From assembly GCA_902775555.1 (NCBI GenBank), contig CACYMQ010000003.1:1-64000 (forward strand): 64,000 nucleotides of DNA. Reading direction: 5' to 3'. The DNA is from an uncultured Lachnospiraceae bacterium (GTDB lineage Bacteria > Bacillota > Clostridia > Lachnospirales > Lachnospiraceae). Below, in pieces: positions 54,864 through 63,900 of this stretch (the first letter of the stretch is position 1; the number at the start of each line of letters is the position of its first letter). Made by a program: the position numbers and the translations under genes. The notes below the pieces were generated by a model that was not told where the DNA came from, searched no databases, and worked only from the letters and a program-made list of their open reading frames with translations.

Positions 54864-54963
54864 ATCAGAGATGTCGGGCAGATCAGAAATATCGATTAAA
54901 ACAGAAATATCAATCAGATTCGTATAGATATAAAACATACAATAAGCACAATTGGAGGAATCT

Positions 54964-56253
54964 ATGTTAGACATACGTTTTTTACGTGAAAATGCAGATC
55001 TGGTAAAAGAGAACATCAAGAAGAAATTCCAGGATCGTAAGCTTCCCATGGTAGATGAAGCCATCGAACTGGATCAGAAGAGAAGAGACAACCAGGCTGA
55101 GGCAGATCAGCTTCGTGCGGACAAGAATAAGATCTCCAAAGAGATCGGGAAATATATGGCCGAGGGAAATAAGGAAGCTGCCGAAGAAGCAAAGAAGAAG
55201 GTAGCGGAATTCTCCCAGCGTCTGGCTGCACTTGAAAAGGAAGCCCCCGAGATTGAGGAGGCACTCCGCAAGATCATGCTTGTGATCCCGAATATCATCG
55301 ATCCTTCCGTTCCCATTGGAAAGGATGACAGCGAAAATGTGGAGGTTGAGAAATTTGGGGATCCGGTGGTTCCCGATTTCGAGATCCCCTATCATACGGA
55401 TATCATGGAGAAACTGGCCGGGATCGATCTGGACGCAGCCAGAAAGGTAGCCGGAAACGGTTTCTATTATCTGATCGGAGATATCGCACGCCTTCACTCT
55501 GCAGTGATCTCCTATGCAAGAGATTTCATGATCGGAAAGGGCTTTACCTACTGTGTTCCTCCCTTCATGATCCGCAGTGATGTGGTAACGGGCGTTATGA
55601 GTTTTGATGAAATGGAATCCATGATGTACAAGATTGAAGGAGAGGATCTCTACCTCATCGGTACGAGCGAGCATTCCATGATCGGACGATTCATCGATTC
55701 CATGATCGACGAACCCACACTTCCTCTTACACTTACCAGTTATTCCCCCTGTTTCCGTAAAGAAAAGGGTGCACACGGAATTGAAGAGAGAGGCGTATAC
55801 CGGATCCATCAGTTCGAGAAGCAGGAGATGATCGTGATCTGTAAGCCGGAGGATTCCATGGATTGGTTCCACAAGCTTTACAGCTATACCGTAGAGCTGT
55901 TCCGCACATTGGATATCCCCGTTCGTACACTGGAATGCTGTTCCGGCGATCTTGCCGATCTGAAGGTAAAATCTATCGACGTGGAAGCATGGTCTCCCAG
56001 ACAGAAGAAGTATTTTGAAGTAGGAAGCTGCTCCAACCTGGGAGATGCACAGGCACGCAGACTGAAGATCCGTGTAAAGGGTGAAGACGGTAAGAAGTAT
56101 CTCGCCCATACCCTGAACAATACCGTCGTTGCTCCTCCGCGTATGCTCATCGCATTTTTGGAGAACAACCTGAATGAAGACGGTTCCGTCAACATTCCCG
56201 AGGCACTTCGCCCTTATATGGGTGGAATGAGTAAGATCACCCCCAAGCAATAG
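54964..56253 (+). CDS. serS: Seryl-tRNA synthetase
   Basis: 429 residues from the ATG at 54964 (MLDIRFLREN), where TTGGAGGAA lies upstream; the TTG four codons earlier is unlikely. An N-terminal long coiled coil (about 30-100) reaches the tRNA. The class II core contains TSEHSMIGRF, CFRKEKGAHGIEERGVYRIHQFEKQE (motif 2 region, about 255-280) and a C-terminal motif 3 (NNTVVAPPRMLIAFLEN). It charges tRNA-Ser. No T-box leader is visible; the 100-bp gap before it holds short repeats of AGAAATATC. Confidence 0.96.
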   Translation: MLDIRFLRENADLVKENIKKKFQDRKLPMVDEAIELDQKRRDNQAEADQLRADKNKISKEIGKYMAEGNKEAAEEAKKKVAEFSQRLAALEKEAPEIEEALRKIMLVIPNIIDPSVPIGKDDSENVEVEKFGDPVVPDFEIPYHTDIMEKLAGIDLDAARKVAGNGFYYLIGDIARLHSAVISYARDFMIGKGFTYCVPPFMIRSDVVTGVMSFDEMESMMYKIEGEDLYLIGTSEHSMIGRFIDSMIDEPTLPLTLTSYSPCFRKEKGAHGIEERGVYRIHQFEKQEMIVICKPEDSMDWFHKLYSYTVELFRTLDIPVRTLECCSGDLADLKVKSIDVEAWSPRQKKYFEVGSCSNLGDAQARRLKIRVKGEDGKKYLAHTLNNTVVAPPRMLIAFLENNLNEDGSVNIPEALRPYMGGMSKITPKQ

Positions 56254-56268
56254 TATCGGAGATATTTT

Positions 56269-57150
56269 ATGAACCAGTATTACCGGGCCATCGGTTTCAG
56301 TACAATTAAATCTCTGCATCAGCTGGACCGGATCCATAAAGATATCCTTCGTAATCCCGACCGGAGAAATGTAGTCAGTCATTCTCTGAGCCATTCCTTA
56401 GTCCAGCTGGACCGAAGCTATTCTCCGGAAGGACTGGGTATCTCGCTGATCGGTGAGATGGATTCGGAAGGAAATCTTCTGGTGGAATATGCATATCCCT
56501 ATATCCTTCCCGGCAACTATGTGTATATGGATGAGATCCAGGTCGAAAGGATCAGCGGACGCTCAGGCTACTACGGAGTGATCGACAATATCAATCTCTC
56601 CGTTATCTTCACACTGCAAAATATAGCCGAGATCACAGGCGCTCTGTGGAGGGGTGCCCTTCCGCTTACGCTTATCACACGTTTATCGGGGCTTTCCCTT
56701 TCCGGAAGGATCCTTCTTCCCATTCAGAAATCGGAGACGGACCTTCAGTATGAATCCGACCGAAGGATGGAAGAGCTCACCAATATCCGTATGGTGCGTC
56801 GCGGTGACAACGAATTGCTGGAACGCATGATGATGCAGGAAATGGATGTGAAGGATACGCTGGATCATCGGATGATCTCCGAAGATGTCATGTCCATCGT
56901 AGACAGCAGCATGATCCCTTATGGTCTGGAAACCGATACCTACGATATACTGGGGACGATCGTCAATCTGACGGAGACTGAGAATTCCCAGACCGGTGAG
57001 CATATCCTGCTTCTGGATGTAGCCTGTCTCTACTATGTGATCCGGGTTGCCATACATCGGGACGACCTGATCGGAGAGCCCATGATCGGACGACGATTCC
57101 GGGGTATCACCTGGCTCCAGGGGATAGTTTCCCTTGACAGGTTGGTATAA
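56269..57150 (+). CDS. DUF3881 family protein
   Basis: 293 residues beginning MNQYYRAIGFSTIKS, the typical opening of DUF3881 proteins, which I know mainly from Lachnospiraceae. Cytoplasmic; mixed alpha/beta with a compact core up to about 180 and a mostly helical C-terminal part. It follows serS by 15 bp and precedes tRNA-Arg. Function unknown. Confidence 0.82.
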   Translation: MNQYYRAIGFSTIKSLHQLDRIHKDILRNPDRRNVVSHSLSHSLVQLDRSYSPEGLGISLIGEMDSEGNLLVEYAYPYILPGNYVYMDEIQVERISGRSGYYGVIDNINLSVIFTLQNIAEITGALWRGALPLTLITRLSGLSLSGRILLPIQKSETDLQYESDRRMEELTNIRMVRRGDNELLERMMMQEMDVKDTLDHRMISEDVMSIVDSSMIPYGLETDTYDILGTIVNLTETENSQTGEHILLLDVACLYYVIRVAIHRDDLIGEPMIGRRFRGITWLQGIVSLDRLV

Positions 57151-57188
57151 ATTCAGATAAAATGATTTGGGGCATTTCATGTCCCTTT

Positions 57189-57260
57189 GTTCTCGTAGTT
57201 TAACGGATAAAACAAGCGCCTCCTAAGCGCTAGCTCCGGGTTCGATTCCCGGCGGGAGCA
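57189..57260 (+). tRNA. tRNA-Arg (anticodon CCU)
   Basis: Acceptor GTTCTCG/CGGGAGC (with two wobble pairs), D arm GTTT-AAAC, anticodon arm AGCGC-CTCCTAA-GCGCT, T arm CCGGG-TTCGATT-CCCGG, discriminator A. CCA is not encoded. Confidence 0.93.
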
Positions 57261-57303
57261 CTCACAAATGTCTATCAATAACGATTCTGTTCGGAGGTTC
57301 TAA

Positions 57304-57897
57304 ATGAAATCAGATATCATACATGTTACCAGCAAGGGAGAAGGAACTGAGGATGCCCTGAATCAGGCAGATGCAACCGCAGCATTTAAAGGACTGGATA
57401 AAAAGCAGTCCATGCATATCCGCCTTCTTACAGAGGAAATGATGAGTCTTGTTCAGGCTCTGACCGGTGAAAAGGAAGCAGATTTCTGGATCGAAACAAA
57501 GAAAGATGAGTATATGCTTCATCTGAAAACCATCACCATCATGAATTCCGAGAAGCGTTCCCAGTTGCTTGCCACATCAACCAGTGGCAAGAATTCATCG
57601 GCAAAGGGTGTTCTGGGCAAACTGAGAGATCTGTTGGAGCGTTCACTGGAGCCCGCAAATGATACCATCGTTAATTACTATCCGGCAGGCTGGACCTATT
57701 CCGCCATGGATCCCACAACCATGATCGCAACCACTCCGAATGTATGGTCCTTTAACCAGTATAAGGAATCCATTAAGGAAACGGAAGAAGAATGGGATGA
57801 ACTGGAGAAATCCATAGTTGCCAAGATTGCCGACGAGGTAACGATCAGCATCGACGGTGACGTTGTGGAAATGACAGTCTTCAAAAAATTCCAGTAA
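57304..57897 (+). CDS. Unrecognised cytoplasmic protein, possibly degenerate GHKL-like fold
   Basis: 197 residues; TCGGAGG upstream. No signal or membrane segment. The stretch MHIRLLTEEMMSLVQALTGE (about 37-56) resembles the N-box helix of anti-sigma/RsbW-type ATPases, and alternating strands follow (ADFWIETKKDEYMLHLKTI). The G boxes are not evident, so ATP binding is doubtful. It stands alone between tRNA-Arg and the convergent jag operon, at the place where mnmE would be expected. Confidence 0.72.
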   Translation: MKSDIIHVTSKGEGTEDALNQADATAAFKGLDKKQSMHIRLLTEEMMSLVQALTGEKEADFWIETKKDEYMLHLKTITIMNSEKRSQLLATSTSGKNSSAKGVLGKLRDLLERSLEPANDTIVNYYPAGWTYSAMDPTTMIATTPNVWSFNQYKESIKETEEEWDELEKSIVAKIADEVTISIDGDVVEMTVFKKFQ

Positions 57898-57940
57898 TAT
57901 TTCTGACAGAACATAGATCCTGTCATGCGACAGAGTAAAA

Positions 57941-57973
57941 AAGAAGAGGAGCGGACAAGCCGTTCCTCTTCTT
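57941..57973. terminator. Bidirectional terminator between convergent genes
   Basis: Stem AAGAAGAGGAGCGG/CCGTTCCTCTTCTT (one wobble), 5-base loop, A-rich before and T-rich after. It can serve the 197-residue gene on plus and jag on minus. Confidence 0.85.
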
Positions 57974-57992
57974 TATTATTCCTTAACAGGTT

Positions 57993-58775
57993 CTACTCAG
58001 CATCTGAGCCTTCGTAATGAGAACCATGTCCGTAAGAATCCTTCTTCTTCAGGTATACCACAACCTTACGATAGGGTTCCTCACCCTCACTGCGGGTTGC
58101 AACGAATTTATCATTCTGAAGTGTAGAATGGATGATCCTTCTTTCATACGGATTCATGGGTTCCAGTGTGAAGGATCTTCTGGATCTTTTAACCTTGAAA
58201 GCGATATTCTTTGCAAGATTCTCCAGAGTTTCCTTTCTTCTTGCGCGATAATTCTCAGTATCAAGCTTTACACGGATATATTTATCCTTGCTCTTCTTAT
58301 TTACATACAGGCTGATCAGATACTGCAGCGCATCCAGTGTCTGTCCTCTCTTTCCGATGAGAACTCCCATATCCGGACCCTCAACATCGATAGAAAGAAC
58401 ATCCTCTGCCTCTTCCATCTGAACCGTTACGGCAGCCTCAAGCTCCATAGCTGCAAACAGTTTGTCCAGATAAGCCTTTGTATCACCGATCAGATCTCCG
58501 TTATCAACCGGATTTGTATCGATCACCTTTTCCTTTACCGTATCGGTTTCTTTTGCAGGTGCTGTGCTTTCAGCGGCAGGAGCAGCAGGAGCTTCTTTGC
58601 TGTCCTCCTTAACCCTTACACGGATCACTGCCTGCTTGGAGCCGATTCCGAGAAATCCTGCGCTTCCTTTTTCAATCACTTCTACCTCAAGGTCTGATGT
58701 TACTACCCCAAAAGCACGGGCAGCATCGATCTCAGCGTCCTCTACGGTCTTGGCACGAAATTCTTTAAACTCCAT
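57993..58775 (-). CDS. jag: RNA-binding protein Jag/KhpB
   Basis: 260 residues from the ATG at 58775 (MEFKEFRAKT), where AAGGAG lies upstream. Order: Jag-N domain (about 1-52, with KGSAGFLGIGSKQAVIRV), an Ala/Pro/Thr/Glu linker, a KH domain with GVLIGKRGQTLDALQYL and an R3H domain (SFTLEPMNPYERRIIHSTLQ). It binds RNA and affects cell elongation and division in Firmicutes. 10 bp after yidC in the conserved operon. Confidence 0.94.
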   Translation of the reverse strand: MEFKEFRAKTVEDAEIDAARAFGVVTSDLEVEVIEKGSAGFLGIGSKQAVIRVRVKEDSKEAPAAPAAESTAPAKETDTVKEKVIDTNPVDNGDLIGDTKAYLDKLFAAMELEAAVTVQMEEAEDVLSIDVEGPDMGVLIGKRGQTLDALQYLISLYVNKKSKDKYIRVKLDTENYRARRKETLENLAKNIAFKVKRSRRSFTLEPMNPYERRIIHSTLQNDKFVATRSEGEEPYRKVVVYLKKKDSYGHGSHYEGSDAE

Positions 58776-58785
58776 TTCGAACTCC

Positions 58786-60087
58786 TTAATCCTTATTACT
58801 CTTGTTATAATAGTCCCGAAGTGCATTTGCTTTTGATGCGATACTTCCGGGCTTATACTGTACGTTCTTTTTCTCTTCGCCGTCATTCTTATAGGATGTG
58901 GAAGAAGTATAGCTCTTCAGTCTGGCTCCGCCAAACTTCTGCATACCTTCTGCATCCTGAGACCGCTTCTCGGATTCATTCTGGCCGGTTGCAGCATCCT
59001 GCATTTTCTCCAGGAATCCTCTCTTTTCCTTACCGCCGTTTCTTGCTTTTTGCCGCTCGAGCTTCGCTTCCGCTTTTAACCTTGCCTTCTCTGTGATTGC
59101 TTCCATATCGGCACGGCTATAGTAGAAGTTCGTGCAAAGCGTGATGATTACGCTGACTGCCGCACTGACTGCCCAGTAAAGACCCAGACCGGCAGGTACG
59201 CCGATGGTTACGAAGAAGGACATGATCGGCATGATCATAAGGAACCTTCTCATGGACTTCATCTGCTGATCCTGCTGCGGATCACCTGATGACTGCACCG
59301 GTGCAACCTTCATGGAAAGGAACTGGAACAGGAATGCGGAAATAGGAATGATAAGTGCCCAGGTCCATGCCCATCCGGGTGCTTCGGAGAGGTTGATGCC
59401 AAGAATGAAATCATTGGATGCAACGATATTTTCCTTATTTGCGGCAATTGCGGATGCAACATCCGGACTGCTGCTGAATACGGAACCTATCTTATCTAAA
59501 GCATCACCATTACATTTTGCAAGAACATCAATTACATTATTCGATGTAAGCTCCGATATACCGGAAAGATCAGGTGCTCTCTGGATAGAATTGTCTGTAA
59601 TGAACTTTACAAGGGTATCCTTCGCTCCCGAAACCTTCATGATCGCATCGGCGATGGGCTGATACATATCCTTGATCTTATCAACGTAAGCAGGAACATT
59701 CTGGATAACATTGTAAAGTGAGAGGAAGATAGGTAACTGGATCAGCGCAGTAAGACATCCTGTACTGGTCTTGATACCATACTTCTTCTGAAGGGCACTG
59801 GTTTCCTTTTGCTTGGCAAGAAGAGAGTTGTTATCCTTCTTTCCCTTGTACTTCTTGTTGATCTTCTGGAATTCCGGCTGCAGATAAGCCTGAATCTTGG
59901 AGGACCGGGTCGTACGGATGGAAAGAGGAAACATCAGGAGACGAACCACGACCGTGAATACTATAATACTGAGAGCAATGGACACAACGCCCATGCCGTT
60001 GAACATATTATAGATTCCGTTCATGATCCATCCCAGCAGCTTCGCCAGATTTCCGAGCAGAAAACCTCCTGACTGTGTTAATATCAT
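58786..60087 (-). CDS. yidC: Membrane protein insertase YidC/SpoIIIJ
   Basis: 433 residues; AGAGGAGAAA upstream. Helices at about 30-52 (GVVSIALSIIVFTVVVRLLMFP), 108-126, 235-255, 285-300 and 305-330. The cytoplasmic hairpin after the first core helix (TTRSSKIQAYLQPEFQKINK) is typical. It has no lipobox, unlike Bacillus SpoIIIJ. The loop between the second and third core helices is longer than in Bacillus, and a charged cytoplasmic tail of about 95 residues is present. It inserts and folds membrane proteins with or without SecYEG. Confidence 0.95.
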   Translation of the reverse strand: MILTQSGGFLLGNLAKLLGWIMNGIYNMFNGMGVVSIALSIIVFTVVVRLLMFPLSIRTTRSSKIQAYLQPEFQKINKKYKGKKDNNSLLAKQKETSALQKKYGIKTSTGCLTALIQLPIFLSLYNVIQNVPAYVDKIKDMYQPIADAIMKVSGAKDTLVKFITDNSIQRAPDLSGISELTSNNVIDVLAKCNGDALDKIGSVFSSSPDVASAIAANKENIVASNDFILGINLSEAPGWAWTWALIIPISAFLFQFLSMKVAPVQSSGDPQQDQQMKSMRRFLMIMPIMSFFVTIGVPAGLGLYWAVSAAVSVIITLCTNFYYSRADMEAITEKARLKAEAKLERQKARNGGKEKRGFLEKMQDAATGQNESEKRSQDAEGMQKFGGARLKSYTSSTSYKNDGEEKKNVQYKPGSIASKANALRDYYNKSNKD

Positions 60088-60098
60088 TTTTTTCTCCT

Positions 60099-60311
60099 CT
60101 AGGGAACCGGATCATACCCACCTTTTCCGAATGGATTGCAACGCAGGATCCTCCAGACAGTCAGTCCTGTTGCCTTGAAGAATCCGTATTTTTCATAAGC
60201 CTGGAGTGCATACTCCGAGCAGGTGGGATAGAAGATACAGGTTCCGTGTCCCTTTAAAGGGGACAAGCGCTTTCTGTAGAATTTGATCAGTCGAATGCAT
60301 ATTTTTTTCAT
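60099..60311 (-). CDS. yidD: Membrane protein insertion efficiency factor YidD
   Basis: 70 residues from the ATG at 60311, with AGGTGAT six bases upstream. Conserved core [45 protein letters not shown]. Its start region overlaps the end of rnpA. It helps YidC-dependent insertion at the membrane surface. Confidence 0.95.
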   Translation of the reverse strand: MKKICIRLIKFYRKRLSPLKGHGTCIFYPTCSEYALQAYEKYGFFKATGLTVWRILRCNPFGKGGYDPVP

Positions 60312-60316
60312 TATGA

Positions 60317-60670
60317 TCACCTGTCAGATCGATCACCAACATAAATATGGTGTAAACGACATAAATGGAGAAAGGCACTTTCAATATCCTGATAGTTCTT
60401 TCCCTTTGCAGTAACTCTTGCAACTACAACGATGTCAACACCTGTTTTGATCTCATCTTTATGCAAACGATAGCTTTCTCTGATCAAACGGGTAATTCTG
60501 TGTCTTACGACACTGTTTCCAACCTTTTTACTTACAGAGATCCCGATTCTACTGCACATTGTCAGGTTGTCGGCAATGTACATCACTAATAACTTGTTGG
60601 CAAACGATTCTTTGTGGTTATACACCCTGCCAAAATCTCTGTAGTTTTTCAGTGAAATGATATTCTTCAC
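60317..60670 (-). CDS. rnpA: Ribonuclease P protein component
   Basis: 117 residues from a GTG at 60670 ([17 protein letters not shown]), chosen because GGAGG lies just upstream and this spacing leaves 10 bp after rpmH; the longer frame would run into rpmH. The RNase P signature is clear: [25 protein letters not shown]. It binds RNase P RNA and aids 5' maturation of tRNAs. Confidence 0.94.
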   Translation of the reverse strand: MKNIISLKNYRDFGRVYNHKESFANKLLVMYIADNLTMCSRIGISVSKKVGNSVVRHRITRLIRESYRLHKDEIKTGVDIVVVARVTAKGKNYQDIESAFLHLCRLHHIYVGDRSDR

Positions 60671-60680
60671 TTTGCCTCCA

Positions 60681-60815
60681 CTAAGCAGAAAGTACTTTTC
60701 TTCCCTTAGCTCTTCTTGCTGCAAGAACCTTACGTCCGTTGGCTGTGCTCATCCTCTTGCGGAATCCGTGTACCTTGGATCTGGATCTCTTCTTCGGCTG
60801 AAATGTCATCTTCAT
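60681..60815 (-). CDS. rpmH: Ribosomal protein bL34
   Basis: 44 residues, minus strand, start ATG at 60815 with AAGGAGATA upstream. The sequence [20 protein letters not shown] continues with [22 protein letters not shown], the standard bL34. First gene of the rpmH-rnpA-yidD-yidC-jag operon. It is too short for usual length cut-offs. Confidence 0.97.
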   Translation of the reverse strand: MKMTFQPKKRSRSKVHGFRKRMSTANGRKVLAARRAKGRKVLSA

Positions 60816-60873
60816 AACAGATATCTCCTTTCTTCTTATATTTATTCCCTCGAAATGAGGGAAAACCTACAAT

Positions 60874-60902
60874 ATTCTATTAAAAACCATGCAAAAAGTC
60901 AA
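60874..60902 (-). promoter_or_regulatory. rpmH operon promoter
   Basis: TTGACT (60902-60897), 17 bp, TAGAAT (60879-60874) on the minus strand. A leader hairpin TTCCCTC/GAGGGAA lies at 60845-60863. Confidence 0.8.
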
Positions 60903-60919
60903 GTTTTGTATGACCCTGG

Positions 60920-60969
60920 TTATCCACAAAATTTTTGTGGATAATTATTAGTTTACGTAATTATCCACT
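60920..60969. promoter_or_regulatory. DnaA-box cluster upstream of dnaA (part of oriC)
   Basis: TTATCCACA at 60920-60928, TGTGGATAA at 60936-60944 (inverted, the pair forms a palindrome) and TTATCCACT at 60961-60969. More TTTGTGGAA and TTGATAACTT variants follow. The cluster lies within the 395-bp rpmH-dnaA gap, directly beside the rpmH promoter, so DnaA could also repress both directions. Confidence 0.85.
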
Positions 60970-61129
60970 ATTTGTGGAAAAAATGTTGATAACTTTTGAA
61001 AAGTCTGTTGATTATCTTTTTACTAATTCAAAAAATGACGCATTTATTTGCTTTTTAAGCGCTTTAAATTATCGACAGATTAAATTTCCTTATTTACATA
61101 ACATTAAGGGCTTAAAAAGCCATAAAACC

Positions 61130-61158
61130 TTGTTATTTGCGTCAATTTGTAGTATAGT
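61130..61158 (+). promoter_or_regulatory. dnaA promoter
   Basis: TTGTTA (61130-61135), 17 bp, TATAGT (61153-61158), 52 bp before the ATG and downstream of the DnaA boxes. Confidence 0.7.
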
Positions 61159-61210
61159 ATTACTGTATGTTTTTATGGGATTTTTGGGGTTAAAGGACGG
61201 ATTTTTAAGC

Positions 61211-62617
61211 ATGAAAAACCAGATCAGTGAGAAATGGGAGAGCATTCTTCAATTATTGGAAACGCAGTATGATGTTTCCAAGATCATTATAAATACATGG
61301 ATCCGCCCTCTTGAGATCTACGAGGTAAAGGATAATGTCGTATATTTCTACGTAGATGAAAAGAGAGGATCTCACGGAGTTGAATATCTTCATAAGAAAG
61401 GCTATGACAGTTTTCTTCTTTCATCTATTCGAGAGATTTTGAACGATTCCAATATCGAGATTGTCATCGATGAAAAGTCTTCCTATATTAATAAGAAAAA
61501 TAATGACGACAACAGGACGGACCATAAGGAGGATCTTCCTTACAGTCCTGCTTATTATGATGCAATAAAAAAAGGAAATCTGAACCATAAATATACATTT
61601 GAGAATTTTATCGTAGGTGACGGAAACAAGCACGCATTTGCCACCTGTGTTGCAGTAGCGGATGAACCGAGCCAGGACAATTTCAATCCTCTTTTTCTGT
61701 ACGGCGGTTCCGGTCTGGGTAAGACACATCTCATCCAGTCCATAGCGCATTATATCCTGCAGCACAACCCGGATGCGCATGTACTCTATGTTACATCCGA
61801 GGTTCTTACCAACGATATCATCAGCTCCATTCGAAATAAGACCATGGATGAATTCCGTGAGAAATACCGTCAGGTCGATGTACTGATCGTAGACGATATT
61901 CAGGAAATCATAGGAAGAGAAAGTACGCAGCAGGAATTCTTCAATACCTTTAACTTCCTGTATGAAGCCGGAAAGCAGATCATCATATCCTCGGACCGTC
62001 CTCCAAGAGAGATCACATCCCTCGATGAAAGACTTCGTTCCAGGTTTGAATGGGGTGTTCCCATCGATATCCATGCTCCCGACTATGAGACCCGTATGGC
62101 GATCCTTAAGAATAAGGCTGAGTTTGCGGGGATGTATTCCATACCGGAAGAGGTATTCAAGTACATTGCCGAAAATATCGTATCAAATGTCCGGGAACTG
62201 GAAGGTGCCCTTAATAAGATTCTGGTATATGCAAAGCTGTCCCACGAAGCCATCAACCTTGATATGGCAAAGGACATGCTGAAAGATCTGGTTTCAAAGG
62301 ACACAAATACCACCATTACACCGGAATATATATTAAATGTGGTAGCGGAACATTTAAATGTATCCGTGGACGACATCAAATCCAAGAAACGAAGTGCGGA
62401 TATCGCCCTTGCAAGACAGCTGGTCATGTATCTTTCCAGAAATCTCACGGATAAGAGCCTTCAGGCCATCGGTGACGTGGTGGGAGGCAAGGATCATTCC
62501 ACTGTTTATGCCGGTATCGACCGCATTTCCAAGAAAATGGATGAGGATCCTCAGTTTGTGACAACGGTTGAGATCATAAAGAAGAAGATCAATCCACACG
62601 AGTCCACCGGAAACTGA
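61211..62617 (+). CDS. dnaA: Chromosomal replication initiator DnaA
   Basis: 468 residues from the ATG at 61211 (MKNQISEKWESIL); the open frame continues 92 codons upstream but would cover the DnaA boxes and promoter. Domain I (about 1-85), a short linker, an AAA+ ATPase core with Walker A GGSGLGKTHL and Walker B LIVDDIQEI, and domain IV with the DnaA-box-binding helix-turn-helix (VVGGKDHSTVYAGIDRI). It melts oriC and loads helicase. The domain II linker is fairly short. Confidence 0.97.
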   Translation: MKNQISEKWESILQLLETQYDVSKIIINTWIRPLEIYEVKDNVVYFYVDEKRGSHGVEYLHKKGYDSFLLSSIREILNDSNIEIVIDEKSSYINKKNNDDNRTDHKEDLPYSPAYYDAIKKGNLNHKYTFENFIVGDGNKHAFATCVAVADEPSQDNFNPLFLYGGSGLGKTHLIQSIAHYILQHNPDAHVLYVTSEVLTNDIISSIRNKTMDEFREKYRQVDVLIVDDIQEIIGRESTQQEFFNTFNFLYEAGKQIIISSDRPPREITSLDERLRSRFEWGVPIDIHAPDYETRMAILKNKAEFAGMYSIPEEVFKYIAENIVSNVRELEGALNKILVYAKLSHEAINLDMAKDMLKDLVSKDTNTTITPEYILNVVAEHLNVSVDDIKSKKRSADIALARQLVMYLSRNLTDKSLQAIGDVVGGKDHSTVYAGIDRISKKMDEDPQFVTTVEIIKKKINPHESTGN

Positions 62618-62772
62618 AAGAGTACATAAAAGGATACCAACATCAAAACCCCTTTATATATAAGGGATAAACACACTTTTCAACATATCAACAGCACCTA
62701 TTACTATAACTACTACTATTATTATTATATATTATATTTATCGCCGGGAAGGCAGGAAGGAACCATAAACGA
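62618..62772 (+). other. dnaA-dnaN spacer with DnaA-trio-like unwinding element
   Basis: The stretch 62706-62744 reads CTACTACTATTATTATTATA followed by further AT. Its complement in 3' to 5' direction is a run of GAT and AAT triplets, as in DnaA-trio elements. Just upstream lie TTTTCAACA and ATATCAACA (62677-62693), weak DnaA-box variants. This is the Bacillus arrangement, in which DNA unwinding occurs between dnaA and dnaN. Confidence 0.68.
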
Positions 62773-63891
62773 ATGAGAATCAAATGTAAAAAGAATCTGC
62801 TGACTGCAGGAATCAGTATCGTATCAAAGGCTGTTTCTACTAAGACCACCATGCCTATCCTGGAATGTATCCTTCTGATCGCTGAAGGAGGAAAGCTGCG
62901 TCTGGTAGCAAACAATCTGGAGCTTGGTATAGAAACAGTGATAGATGCAACGATCCTGGAAGAAGGTCAGGTTGCTCTGGAAGCAAAGCTCTTCTCGGAT
63001 ATCATAAGAAAGCTTCCCGACAGTGAGATCGATCTGGAGACCAGTTCCGATATCAGAGTGGAGATAAAGTGCGAAAAGTCAAAATTCACCATTCCCTGCA
63101 GAAACGGGGATGAGTTCTCCATGCTTCCCGATATTGAGAAGGAGAAGAGCATACAGATTTCACAGATGGCTCTCAGAGATATCATCCGGCAGACCATTTT
63201 CTCCATTTCCGATAATGAGAATACGAAAATGATGACAGGTGAATCCTTTGAGGTGATCAATAATCAGCTGATCGTTATCTCTCTGGACGGGCATCGGATC
63301 TCAAGAAGAAAGATCGACCTTCGGGGAGATAATCCGGAGGTTCATGTGGTTGTTCCCGGAAAGACACTTCAGGAACTCAGTAAGATCATAAACGGTGACA
63401 GTGATGATATGGTGGATATATTCTTCTCTGACAGACATATGCTGTTTGAATTTGAGGATACAAGAGTTGTGACCCGGCTGATCGACGGTGAATATTTCAA
63501 GATAGCAAATATGATGTCCATGGGTCACAGTCTGTCCGTAAAGGCCAACAAGAAGGACCTTATGGGTATCATCGATCGTGCGACGCTTCTGATCCAGGAG
63601 ACGGATAAGAAGCCTATCATCGTCAGTGTAAAGAATGATAACAATCTGTATGTAAGACTGGATACGAACCTCGGATCCATGAAGGAAGAAATGGAGATCG
63701 AGAAGGAAGGGGAGGAGATCATCATCGGTTTCAATCCCAAATTCCTTATGGATGCACTCCGTGTGATCGACGATGATGATGTATGTATCTATATGACGGA
63801 TTCCAAGAATCCCTGTATGATCAAGGATGAGGAAGAAAGCTATGTATATATCATTCTGCCTATCAGCATCAATACCAGCATTTATGCATAA
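62773..63891 (+). CDS. dnaN: DNA polymerase III beta subunit (sliding clamp)
   Basis: 372 residues; GGAAGGAACC upstream. Three-domain clamp length. Conserved openings KNLLTAGISIVSKAVSTKTTMPILECI and C-terminal LMDALRVIDDDDVCIYMTDSKNPCMIK are split over the ends of the protein. It encircles DNA and tethers the polymerase. It follows dnaA in the same direction. Confidence 0.96.
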   Translation: MRIKCKKNLLTAGISIVSKAVSTKTTMPILECILLIAEGGKLRLVANNLELGIETVIDATILEEGQVALEAKLFSDIIRKLPDSEIDLETSSDIRVEIKCEKSKFTIPCRNGDEFSMLPDIEKEKSIQISQMALRDIIRQTIFSISDNENTKMMTGESFEVINNQLIVISLDGHRISRRKIDLRGDNPEVHVVVPGKTLQELSKIINGDSDDMVDIFFSDRHMLFEFEDTRVVTRLIDGEYFKIANMMSMGHSLSVKANKKDLMGIIDRATLLIQETDKKPIIVSVKNDNNLYVRLDTNLGSMKEEMEIEKEGEEIIIGFNPKFLMDALRVIDDDDVCIYMTDSKNPCMIKDEEESYVYIILPISINTSIYA

Positions 63892-63900
63892 GGGATCATT

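Noticed and set aside
60935..61210. 92-codon N-terminal extension of dnaA with a hydrophobic stretch
   Set aside because: It would cover DnaA boxes and the dnaA promoter; the standard DnaA start (MKNQISEKW) lies at 61211.
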